Shown here: positions 25,642-34,053 of the stretch, piece after piece
How the letters are laid out: the number at the start of each line of letters is the position of its first letter
Numbering within the stretch: the stretch's first letter is position 1
Assembly: GCA_017463225.1 (NCBI GenBank)
Contig: JAFTPO010000057.1
Coordinates: 1 to 64,000, forward strand
Reading direction: 5' to 3'
Origin: Lachnospiraceae bacterium
GTDB taxonomy: Bacteria; Bacillota; Clostridia; Lachnospirales; Lachnospiraceae
Length of the DNA stretch: 64,000 nucleotides
The notes under the pieces: model-generated
What the model saw: only the letters and a program-made list of their open reading frames with translations
The model's database searches: none
Told to the model about the DNA's origin: nothing
Made by a program: the position numbers and the translations under genes

Positions 25642-27564
25642 ATGAATATATCTAACTGGGATTTGGCCTACGATTTTGCGGCAGCATTTGGCTTGATAAT
25701 GCTGTTTATATGGTATGGCAATGAAAAGAGAATACCATCTAGAGCCCACAAGGCATTCTTGGGTGTATGTGTTGGAATAATGTTAGTAATTACCGTTGAG
25801 ATTATAGAGGTTTTATTCGGTAGATATAGAGATTATATTGACGATAGAGCTATGTATGTAGTGCTTTATGGTCAGATGCTTGCTATACTTACTGCTTGTC
25901 TCTTCTTTGCTTATTATGTAAAGCTACTAACCAAGGTTCCACAGAAAAATTTGGAGGTTTTTGTAAAAAATATCAAGATAGCTACAGTTGCTTGTGTGGT
26001 CTTAATGATATTAAATCCTTTTACTGAGTGGCTATTTGTTATAGAGGATAAGAAGATACTGGTACACAAGGGCTTTGTTATACCATATATAATAAGTGTA
26101 TCCATGATGCTTACAGCCTTTAGTAACATTGGTAAGCTTTCCAAGGAGATTACATTTAGAAAATGTATTATAATGATTCTGAATTTTGTATTCTGTATAG
26201 TAGCGTTAGTGTTACAGATAACAGGTATCGCAACCATATTCTCCTTTACTTTAGTAACAGGATGTATGACTATATATCACTATTTACAGAATCCATATGC
26301 GGTTATGGATACAACTACGGGACAGTTTAACCGAAGATTTATGAATGATTATATTACATATAGATTCGAGGTTAACAAAAGCATGGGTGTGTTCCTTATT
26401 GCTATGGATGACTTTAAGCTAATTAATAAAACCTATGGTATCGATGTGGGAGATAATCTTTTGCTACAGGTTGGTGAATATCTTAGCAGCCTAAAATATC
26501 CGGGTGAGGTGTTCAGATTTGGTTCAGACCAATTTTGCGCTGTTATGGATAAAAACCTGTCTCAGATACCGGAGATAGCAGAGGAGATTCATGAGAGGTT
26601 TATGCACCCTTGGTATACAGGGGATGGTGAGGCGGTTATGATGTCTGCATCTATCTGTATAGTCAAGTGTCCACAGGATGCTGCTGATATGGGTGAGCTG
26701 GTTGATATTATGGATTATTCTATGGCTTTAGCTAAGAAGACCAAGAAGGGTAATGTAAGCTATGCTTCAGACATGAAGCTGGATGATGTTAGAAGAGATA
26801 AGGCTGTGGAGAAGGCTGTAAAGCTAGCTATGGATAGAGATGAGATTATGGTTCACTATCAGCCTATATATTCTGTTGAAAAGGGAGCTTATAATTCTGC
26901 GGAGGCGTTGGTAAGACTTAAGGATGATGAGCTTGGTTGGATATCGCCAGATGAGTTTATACCATTGGCAGAAAAACACGGTTTGATTCTTGAGTTAGGT
27001 GATATGATACTTGAAAAGGTTTGTCGCTTTATTAAAGACTTTAATCTTAAGGATTCAAGTATAGAGTACATAGAGGTTAATATTAGTACAGTTCAGCTTA
27101 TGCATAAAGGCTTTGCGGGAAGAGTTAAGAAAATTCTTGAGGAATATGATGTTACACCGGATCAGATTAATATAGAGATAACAGAGACTGCAACTATGGG
27201 TGATGTATCTGTGGTTGATGCTAATATTAAGGAATTGGTTGAGTATGGAATTAAGTTCTCACTTGATGATTATGGCTCAGGATACTCCAATATCGACTAC
27301 ATTAATCAGATGCCATTTTCCATCATCAAGCTGGATAAGAGCATTATTTGGGAGGCCTTTAAGAATGATAAGGCAGGCATTACCCTTAAGTATACTATTG
27401 GAATGCTTAACGCTTTGCAGCTTCTTATAGTAGCAGAGGGTGTGGAGACAGAGGATATGAAGAATCATTTGGTTGATATAGGATGCCACTATATGCAGGG
27501 TTGGTATTACTCGAAGGCAGTAAGTGATCAGGAGTTTATGGAGCTTGTTGAAAAGTCGGCATAG
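25642..27564 (+). CDS. Membrane GGDEF(degenerate)-EAL cyclic-di-GMP phosphodiesterase
   Basis: 640-residue protein. About seven membrane helices in the first ~215 residues form a sensor module. A GGDEF-fold domain (~220-375) has the signature changed to GSDQF at 294-298, so diguanylate cyclase activity is unlikely. The EAL domain (~385-635) keeps the essential residues: EALVR (Glu421), EVNIS, IEITE, LDDYGSG (~541-547), IKLDKS and EGVET. It should hydrolyse c-di-GMP at the membrane. A PilZ effector at 52355 shows that the pathway has another member in this window. Monocistronic, with a terminator downstream. Confidence 0.9.
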   Translation: MNISNWDLAYDFAAAFGLIMLFIWYGNEKRIPSRAHKAFLGVCVGIMLVITVEIIEVLFGRYRDYIDDRAMYVVLYGQMLAILTACLFFAYYVKLLTKVPQKNLEVFVKNIKIATVACVVLMILNPFTEWLFVIEDKKILVHKGFVIPYIISVSMMLTAFSNIGKLSKEITFRKCIIMILNFVFCIVALVLQITGIATIFSFTLVTGCMTIYHYLQNPYAVMDTTTGQFNRRFMNDYITYRFEVNKSMGVFLIAMDDFKLINKTYGIDVGDNLLLQVGEYLSSLKYPGEVFRFGSDQFCAVMDKNLSQIPEIAEEIHERFMHPWYTGDGEAVMMSASICIVKCPQDAADMGELVDIMDYSMALAKKTKKGNVSYASDMKLDDVRRDKAVEKAVKLAMDRDEIMVHYQPIYSVEKGAYNSAEALVRLKDDELGWISPDEFIPLAEKHGLILELGDMILEKVCRFIKDFNLKDSSIEYIEVNISTVQLMHKGFAGRVKKILEEYDVTPDQINIEITETATMGDVSVVDANIKELVEYGIKFSLDDYGSGYSNIDYINQMPFSIIKLDKSIIWEAFKNDKAGITLKYTIGMLNALQLLIVAEGVETEDMKNHLVDIGCHYMQGWYYSKAVSDQEFMELVEKSA

Positions 27565-27584
27565 GACAATATATTAACTATTAT

Positions 27585-27623
27585 TAGAGGAATGTCAAAA
27601 TTTTTTTGATATTCCTCTTTTTT
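27585..27623 (+). terminator. Terminator
   Basis: AGAGGAATGTCAAAA pairs with TTTTGATATTCCTCT (one mismatch), then TTTTTT. Confidence 0.85.
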
Positions 27624-27689
27624 GATACATTTTAGATACAATTAGATTTTATACTACATAGTAGAATGATTTATGCTGGGGGTGTTTGT

Positions 27690-29114
27690 ATGAGGAAGAG
27701 ATTGCTTGTAGGATGTATGCTTCTTATTTTTTCACTATCAGGCTGTAATAATAAAGAAGGTCAGGAAATTGATGAGAAGTTATCTTCCCTTGATAGTGGT
27801 GAATCTATAGCAGAGGAAGATAATAAGGATGATGAAACATACAGCATGCCGGAGTCAGTATCCTATGAGGTGTCAAGTAAGCTTAACTCAGGAAGAACTA
27901 TTAAGGTAGAGGCTAAAGTATCAGCCGCACAGACAGATGACATATCAGTATACAGCTTAAGCTACACACCTATGGATGGTGCATATATCAGAGGCTATGC
28001 AGACAAGCTTTTTGATAATGGAGAATATACAGTGGTTAAGCCCTATGAGATAAGTAGCTTGGAGGAGCTTAATGAAGAGCGAAATCATTCTATGGATATA
28101 TGGAGCTATTATGGTGGTGCAGATGGCGGAGGAGTAAAACAGCATTATGGAGTGTATGGCTCCATAGGCATAGGACCTGAGCATAACATCACAATGATTG
28201 ACCAGCAGGTGTCAGAGTTTCAGGAAAGTAATGTGGTAGAATATAAGGGAAATCAGATTTTATATGAGGAAAGCTATGAGGACTTTGATGATGAAGGAAA
28301 CATAGCAGGAGAGGTAATAGCTAAAAAGGGGAAACTAAGAGGAACTGTGGATGGTGATGAGTGGGAGCTTAGAGCCTATGGCACCAATGAAAATAATATG
28401 CATGATTATGATGTTATGATTATGCATAAGGTTTACACAGATACAGAGGTTATTCAGTGTATAGGTGTAAATGATTTTGCCACAAGCTGTTATGGAAATA
28501 ATTTACTTGATATAGATATAGCAAGAGCAGATGCGGAAGAATTTTTAAATAAGCTGGGCCTTGATAAAATCGATAACATAAGTACATTTCAGTTAGTGAC
28601 CAAGGTGGATGATAAGGAAGTAAATGATGGTTATAGATTTATATTTGCACCTAGGTATGATAGCCTGCCCCTGGCATTTTTGAATAGCTCTTATGTTATT
28701 GATACACCTACATATGCAAAGGTGTATGGTATAGAGCAGGCATGCTTTCAGGAATATATTAATGTGAACATTACAAGTGAAGGTATTATAGAGGTATCAT
28801 TTTATAAGGGCTACGATAAGCCGGTAGAATTGACAGATGATGCGGAGCTATTAAGCTTTGAGGATGTTGATATAATAGCTAAGAAATATATAGAGGAAAG
28901 CTTTCCATTTATACTTACAATTTCTAATATAGAATTAGAATACGTAATAACCTATTATGGTGAAGAGGATTACGCCTTGGTACCGGTTTGGTTATATTCC
29001 ACGGAAATTGATGTTGGTGGTTGGGGTTCTACCTGTTTTGGAGTTAATGCCTTAGATGGAAGCATCATAGAATTTGGATTTGAGAATTATGCTGCCCATG
29101 TCTGGAGTTATTAA
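27690..29114 (+). CDS. Lipoprotein of unknown function, paralogue A
   Basis: 474-residue predicted lipoprotein with lipobox LSGC at Cys19, then a Ser/Glu/Asp-rich linker and a soluble domain. The frame opens at 27666, but the GGGGG site at 27678-27682 points to ATG 27690. It is clearly paralogous to the next gene: both contain YADKLFDNGEY and ELN-ER segments and end in a VPVW...FGVNALDGSI block. No catalytic motif was recognised. Position upstream of two lipoprotein adaptors and an FtsX-type exporter suggests an accessory or sensor role at the cell surface. Confidence 0.72.
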   Translation: MRKRLLVGCMLLIFSLSGCNNKEGQEIDEKLSSLDSGESIAEEDNKDDETYSMPESVSYEVSSKLNSGRTIKVEAKVSAAQTDDISVYSLSYTPMDGAYIRGYADKLFDNGEYTVVKPYEISSLEELNEERNHSMDIWSYYGGADGGGVKQHYGVYGSIGIGPEHNITMIDQQVSEFQESNVVEYKGNQILYEESYEDFDDEGNIAGEVIAKKGKLRGTVDGDEWELRAYGTNENNMHDYDVMIMHKVYTDTEVIQCIGVNDFATSCYGNNLLDIDIARADAEEFLNKLGLDKIDNISTFQLVTKVDDKEVNDGYRFIFAPRYDSLPLAFLNSSYVIDTPTYAKVYGIEQACFQEYINVNITSEGIIEVSFYKGYDKPVELTDDAELLSFEDVDIIAKKYIEESFPFILTISNIELEYVITYYGEEDYALVPVWLYSTEIDVGGWGSTCFGVNALDGSIIEFGFENYAAHVWSY

Positions 29115-29150
29115 TGAGTAGGGACTATAAGAAAGGATACGAGAAAGATT

Positions 29151-30614
29151 ATGAAGAAAGTATTATTATCAATATTATTAATTATAATCTTATGTACTGC
29201 CTGTAATAAGGATAAGAGCGACGACATACAGGATAAGCTAAGTGCTGTGGAAGGGGAAAATGTTAGCGCAGGAAGTGCAACGGATACAGATACACAGGCT
29301 ACTTACACTTATCCTGAAACAGTAAACTATGTGTCAAATGCGGATATACCGGAGAACAAAACCACCATTGATGCTAAGGTTATAGCGGAGACTACAGAGG
29401 ATATAAGTGTATATGGATTATCTTTTGTACCTATAGATGATGAGCTTGTAAAAAGCTATGCAGACAAGCTATTTGATAATGGTGAGTATCAGGTTATAAA
29501 GCCCTTTGACATATGTAATGAAGAGGAGCTTAATGACGAGAGAGAGCATGCAGTAATGCTTATGGATTACTATGGTAATACCAGCCGTGCCGGGCAGAAG
29601 TATTATAAGCTTCCTTGTATGACCATACCATATGCACCAGAGGATGTAATTAACAGTATAGATTATGAACTTTCAAAGTATGAGGAAAGTAACTTTGTGG
29701 AGCTTTCGGAGGGGCAACTGCTTTACAAGGAGACTAGAGAAAACTATGAGGATACACCTGATGATTCCATTACTACTCGCAAAAGTAAGACTAGACTTAG
29801 AGGTAAGGTGGATGGTGAGGAGTGGGATATGACTGTTCAGTATGTAGAGCCTGTAGGAGGTGTTCCATACGGAGTTATAAGCATGTCCAATGTTTATTCT
29901 GACACATTTGTCTTAAAGTATGAGATGATTAACGATAGAAATACTATGTTTTTTGGAGAAAATGTAGTGGATATGGATGAAGCAAAAAAGGATGCCACTG
30001 ATGCTCTGAATAAGCTGGGCTTTGAGGAGATAGATAATATTTATACCTATAGTGTAATAAGCTGTGATACCTACACAGTTGAAAATGGTTACTCACAGAG
30101 CACTGGTGAAAAAAATAATGGCTACTGCTTTGTCTTCGCTAGAAGATACGGAAATTTAGATGTGGGATATGTAGCTCATCCATTTAACAGCATAACCATG
30201 ACTCAGGTGTATGGGGAAGAGCTTGGAAATTTTCAGGAGTACATATATGTTACTGTAACAGAGGACGGAATATATAATATATCATTCTCTACAGGATACC
30301 AGGTGACAGAGAAGTTGGCGGAAGATTCTATCCTCATGGATTTTGATTCCGTTAATGATATGGCTATTAGGTATATTGAGGAGAGACCTATAATATGTCA
30401 GGATATTGGTAGTGTTGAACTTAAATACATTGCTACATGTTATGAGGATGATGGTTATGCGTTAGTTCCGGTGTGGGTGTATTATTTTAATATGGATTAT
30501 CATGACACCACATATTATGAGGAGCCAAGCGCCAGGTTCGGCGTCAATGCCCTAGATGGTTCCATAGTAGATTTTATTTGGACAGAGGATCCATTTGATA
30601 TTGACTTATATTAG
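29151..30614 (+). CDS. Lipoprotein of unknown function, paralogue B
   Basis: 487-residue predicted lipoprotein with lipobox CTAC at Cys18. Its sequence parallels the gene just upstream along the whole length, from DISVYGLSF near residue 85 to ARFGVNALDGSIV at the end, so the pair arose by tandem duplication followed by strong divergence. The spacing of 36 nt and shared direction suggest cotranscription with paralogue A. A separate promoter for the exporter genes lies after it. Function unknown. Confidence 0.72.
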   Translation: MKKVLLSILLIIILCTACNKDKSDDIQDKLSAVEGENVSAGSATDTDTQATYTYPETVNYVSNADIPENKTTIDAKVIAETTEDISVYGLSFVPIDDELVKSYADKLFDNGEYQVIKPFDICNEEELNDEREHAVMLMDYYGNTSRAGQKYYKLPCMTIPYAPEDVINSIDYELSKYEESNFVELSEGQLLYKETRENYEDTPDDSITTRKSKTRLRGKVDGEEWDMTVQYVEPVGGVPYGVISMSNVYSDTFVLKYEMINDRNTMFFGENVVDMDEAKKDATDALNKLGFEEIDNIYTYSVISCDTYTVENGYSQSTGEKNNGYCFVFARRYGNLDVGYVAHPFNSITMTQVYGEELGNFQEYIYVTVTEDGIYNISFSTGYQVTEKLAEDSILMDFDSVNDMAIRYIEERPIICQDIGSVELKYIATCYEDDGYALVPVWVYYFNMDYHDTTYYEEPSARFGVNALDGSIVDFIWTEDPFDIDLY

Positions 30615-30616
30615 TG

Positions 30617-30646
30617 ATGACAGAGGATATAAATTATTGGTATAAT
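30617..30646 (+). promoter_or_regulatory. Promoter for the exporter operon
   Basis: ATGACA (30617-30622), 18-nt spacer, TATAAT (30641-30646) with TGG extended -10. Confidence 0.7.
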
Positions 30647-30699
30647 AAAAACTAGTTTAAAATTAACTTAAAAGTATTTTCAGCTTTTTGGAGGCTATA

Positions 30700-31692
30700 A
30701 TGAAAAAGAGTTTAGTGGGAATTATTATTTGCTCCATTGGATGCTCTATGCTACTTACAGGCTGTGGCAAGGGGAATGACCAGGAGAGAGCGAATATCAG
30801 AATAAGTGAATATGACAAAATTACCTATGAGACGGTAGCGGTAGAGCGGGGAGATATAGTGCCTACTCTTACTCTTGAGGTCACATCAGATACATTTCAG
30901 AGGAAAAACTATTTTCCAAGACAGGATGAGATGGAGGTAGACCAGATATATGTTACTGAGGGAGATATGGTAAGTGCAGGTCAGACCTTAGTAAGCTTTA
31001 AGTCAGGAGATATATCTGACCAGATATCCGCCTATGAGAATCAGCTGACTGAGGACCAGCTTCTTATAGACCACTACACAAAACTGATGAAGATTGATAG
31101 TAGTGTGGATTATACAGAGGATATAAAGACCTTAAAGCAGGATATGGAGATATGCAGTCTTTATATTCAGGAGCTTAATGCTAAGCTGGATGGGTATAGT
31201 ATAAAGGCGGAGGGACAGAGCTCTGTAATAATGGTTTCCGATCTGCTTGACTATGGTGTGGTAAATTCCGGAGATAATGTGCTTACCCTTATATATGGTA
31301 CAGGGGAGTACTATGCCACAACAACTGATGATTTTGACTTTAAGGTAGATGAAATATATGAGGCCAGCTATGCTAATTCCACCTATAGCCTAAAATTGGT
31401 TTCCATAGAGGACCTTGAAGGAGAAGAGGGTAGAAAGCTTAATTTTACTATGGCTGTGGATGGTGTAACAGGAGTGGAGAAGATGGCTATGGTGCTTAAC
31501 AAGCCAGCCCTAAAGGATGTGCTTTATGTTCCTGAGGACTGTGTGTTCTCTGTAGATGAGGCTACATATGTTTACACTCTTGATGAAAATGGTTTTAGAG
31601 AGGCGGTGTCAGTTACCGTAGGTCAGACTATAGAGGGTATGACCGTAATTGAGACCGGACTAACTGAAGGGGAAAAGGTGGTGATTAACTAG
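30700..31692 (+). CDS. Membrane-fusion (HlyD/MacA-like) lipoprotein adaptor 1
   Basis: 330-residue lipoprotein, lipobox LTGC near residue 22. It carries one half-lipoyl segment (QIYVTEGDMVSAGQTLVSF), a short helical hairpin (~100-145), and a C-terminal membrane-proximal beta domain ending TVIETGLTEGEKVVI, the layout of MacA/YknX-type ABC exporter adaptors. The start is set at ATG 30700 by the GGAGG six bases upstream rather than TTG 30688. The following adaptor begins on the last base of this stop codon (TAGTG), so translation is probably coupled. Confidence 0.85.
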   Translation: MKKSLVGIIICSIGCSMLLTGCGKGNDQERANIRISEYDKITYETVAVERGDIVPTLTLEVTSDTFQRKNYFPRQDEMEVDQIYVTEGDMVSAGQTLVSFKSGDISDQISAYENQLTEDQLLIDHYTKLMKIDSSVDYTEDIKTLKQDMEICSLYIQELNAKLDGYSIKAEGQSSVIMVSDLLDYGVVNSGDNVLTLIYGTGEYYATTTDDFDFKVDEIYEASYANSTYSLKLVSIEDLEGEEGRKLNFTMAVDGVTGVEKMAMVLNKPALKDVLYVPEDCVFSVDEATYVYTLDENGFREAVSVTVGQTIEGMTVIETGLTEGEKVVIN

Positions 31693-34028
31693 TGAAATTA
31701 AAGAATGTAAAAACTAAAATTTCATATATGTTATGCGCCATGCTGCTTCTTACAACAGGCTGTGGAAAGGTTGCTATGGATGTGCCACAGCTACAAAAAC
31801 CAGTAGCAGTTAATGAATCCTATCGACCTGTTGAGATGGGAAATGTGGGAGATATAACTATAAGAGATGGTATAGTGGTACCTACAGATTACTGTCATTT
31901 TTATCTTGCCACTGCAAAGGTGGCAGATGTTAAGGTTGAAATCGGTGATTATGTGGAGGCTGGAACAGTTATAGTTCAGGCTGACACTAAGGATGCCAAT
32001 GAGCAGATATCATCTCTGAATAGTCAAAAGTCACTGAATTTAAATACATGGAATATCAGATGTGATATCTTTGAGCAGAATAAAAAGGAGCTTGAATATA
32101 GGATAAAGGGTGCCCAGGAAAATGGAACTCAGCAGGAAGTGGATGATTTTAAAACTCAGCTGGCTGTTTTGGAGGAGAACCATAGCTTTGACGAATTGTT
32201 TTATAACCATCAGCAGAGTGCTTTGGACAAGGAGATAGGCAAGCTTCAGGAGATAGCCGGAGATGGTACTCTCGTGGCTAAGCACAGTGGATATGTTACA
32301 TATATTAAGGATTTGGCCGACTCAGATACTGTAAATGGCTGTGATAATATAGTTGTAATATCTGATTATGAGGATTGCTATATTGAGATGCCGGGAGATG
32401 AAAAGGGTCACAAGCTGGAGAAGATATATCCGGTATTCTACACTGTCCAGGATGGAAAGAGATGTATGCTTAAGCTATACGAGTATCTTCCAGAAGAGCT
32501 TATGACCGCTCAGGCCAGAACCTTAACACCTCCTATAAGAATGAAATTCGAAGGGGAAGGTGTTATGCCGGAGGTGGGAAGTAATGTTCCTGTTTTCCTT
32601 CAAAAAACTGAGACGAGAGAGTCCTTGGTTGTGGGCAATGATTCACTATATGAGGACGAGCAGGGTGACTTTGTCTATGTGAAAAATGGGGATGCAAAGG
32701 ATATAAGATATGTTGAACTTGGAGCATCAGATACATTTTACACAGAGATAATCTCAGGACTTTCAGAGGGGGAATTAGTGTATTATACATCAGATTCAGT
32801 TCTTCCTGAAAGCTATGAAGAGTACACCGTAGGCTATGGAGATTATCTGGCAACAGAGGATTCGGATTTTTATTCTATAAAGGAAACCACGAGAAAAAAG
32901 TTTTATTCAGAGTATGAGGGTCAGATAGAGAATATTTCCGTAACCCAAGGCCAGGAGGTTAGTGTTGGAGATTTGATTTGTACTATAAGAACTAATGAGG
33001 GTAGTGCAGCTCTTACAGAAATGTACAATGGAATCATAAACTACAAGGCTTCTCATGTGGCAACTATTGACTCATACAACAAGAGCATTAGTGAGAAAGA
33101 GGATGAGATTGAGGCAGCGTATATTGCAAGACAGCAGTCTCAGACTACAGGTGACAATGCTACCGGTGAGGCTGATAGCGATGTGATAACAGAGTCTTCA
33201 ACAGCTACAGATGCTACCTTGGAACAGGAAGGGGATACAGCTCAAACTCCTACAGATGCTACACCTGGAGATGCCCAGGAGAGGGTTTGTCCATATCTTT
33301 ATGAGGAGCTTAATTGTCAGCTTGAAGTTATTAAGCTTAATAAGCAGCTTGATGAGTTAAACTATACCCATCAGCTCAGTGCTATGGAGCAGCAGTATAA
33401 TAAGGTCAGCTGTAATAATGATGGTAATGGCGCCATAAATATATACGCTGAAAGATCTGGCAAGGTTACTAACCTAAACCTTAAGCTGGGTAAGAATATA
33501 AAGGTTGGAGACAGATTATTTAACATCGAGATTCCGTCAAGCAGTGTGGTGGAGCTTAGAAGTGAGGACAAGCTTCAGATTAACCAGACGGTGGATTTTA
33601 TATATGGAGACAGTAAGTATAAGGGTAAGGTTGTAGGAATAAATGGCAATGATGGCAGCTTTTATTTTACTCACATGGACGGAAAGGTTTACATTAGCAC
33701 CAATTCAGGAGACCAGGCAGCAAGGTATTTTGTGAAGATGGAGGATGAGAAATTCTACGGTCTTGATACAGATTACGTTGCTCGTTATCCTAAGGCGATT
33801 ATTAAAAACTCTGTGGTTGTTCCGGGATATTATGTCTATCGTGAGGACAGAGTGAAGTCCGGTACAGGAACCGTTACCTATACCTTTGTGTGGAAAATAG
33901 TAGATGGTCAGCTGGTTAAGCACTATGTTCAGTGTATAGGTACAGCGGGATATAAGGAGAATGTTTGTATTATCAGTGGCTTAAAGGCAGGAGATGTAAT
34001 TGCCATAGAGCCTGTGGAAGAAGAATAA
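31692..34028 (+). CDS. Membrane-fusion lipoprotein adaptor 2, internally duplicated
   Basis: 778-residue lipoprotein starting with GTG that shares its first base with the upstream stop. Lipobox TTGC near residue 24. It contains two successive adaptor modules. The first spans ~50-380 with half-lipoyl motifs VEIGDYVEAGTVIV and AKHSGYVTYIKD around a coiled coil (~95-190). The second spans ~390-775 with VTQGQEVSVGDLICTI and AERSGKVTNLNLKLG around a longer coiled coil (~425-560) interrupted by a low-complexity Thr/Ala/Asp/Glu insert. It is more than twice the usual adaptor length. It likely forms, with adaptor 1, the extracytoplasmic part of the downstream ABC exporter. Confidence 0.82.
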   Translation: MKLKNVKTKISYMLCAMLLLTTGCGKVAMDVPQLQKPVAVNESYRPVEMGNVGDITIRDGIVVPTDYCHFYLATAKVADVKVEIGDYVEAGTVIVQADTKDANEQISSLNSQKSLNLNTWNIRCDIFEQNKKELEYRIKGAQENGTQQEVDDFKTQLAVLEENHSFDELFYNHQQSALDKEIGKLQEIAGDGTLVAKHSGYVTYIKDLADSDTVNGCDNIVVISDYEDCYIEMPGDEKGHKLEKIYPVFYTVQDGKRCMLKLYEYLPEELMTAQARTLTPPIRMKFEGEGVMPEVGSNVPVFLQKTETRESLVVGNDSLYEDEQGDFVYVKNGDAKDIRYVELGASDTFYTEIISGLSEGELVYYTSDSVLPESYEEYTVGYGDYLATEDSDFYSIKETTRKKFYSEYEGQIENISVTQGQEVSVGDLICTIRTNEGSAALTEMYNGIINYKASHVATIDSYNKSISEKEDEIEAAYIARQQSQTTGDNATGEADSDVITESSTATDATLEQEGDTAQTPTDATPGDAQERVCPYLYEELNCQLEVIKLNKQLDELNYTHQLSAMEQQYNKVSCNNDGNGAINIYAERSGKVTNLNLKLGKNIKVGDRLFNIEIPSSSVVELRSEDKLQINQTVDFIYGDSKYKGKVVGINGNDGSFYFTHMDGKVYISTNSGDQAARYFVKMEDEKFYGLDTDYVARYPKAIIKNSVVVPGYYVYREDRVKSGTGTVTYTFVWKIVDGQLVKHYVQCIGTAGYKENVCIISGLKAGDVIAIEPVEEE

Positions 34029-34053
34029 TAAGAGAGTAAAAGAGGTTTAATTT

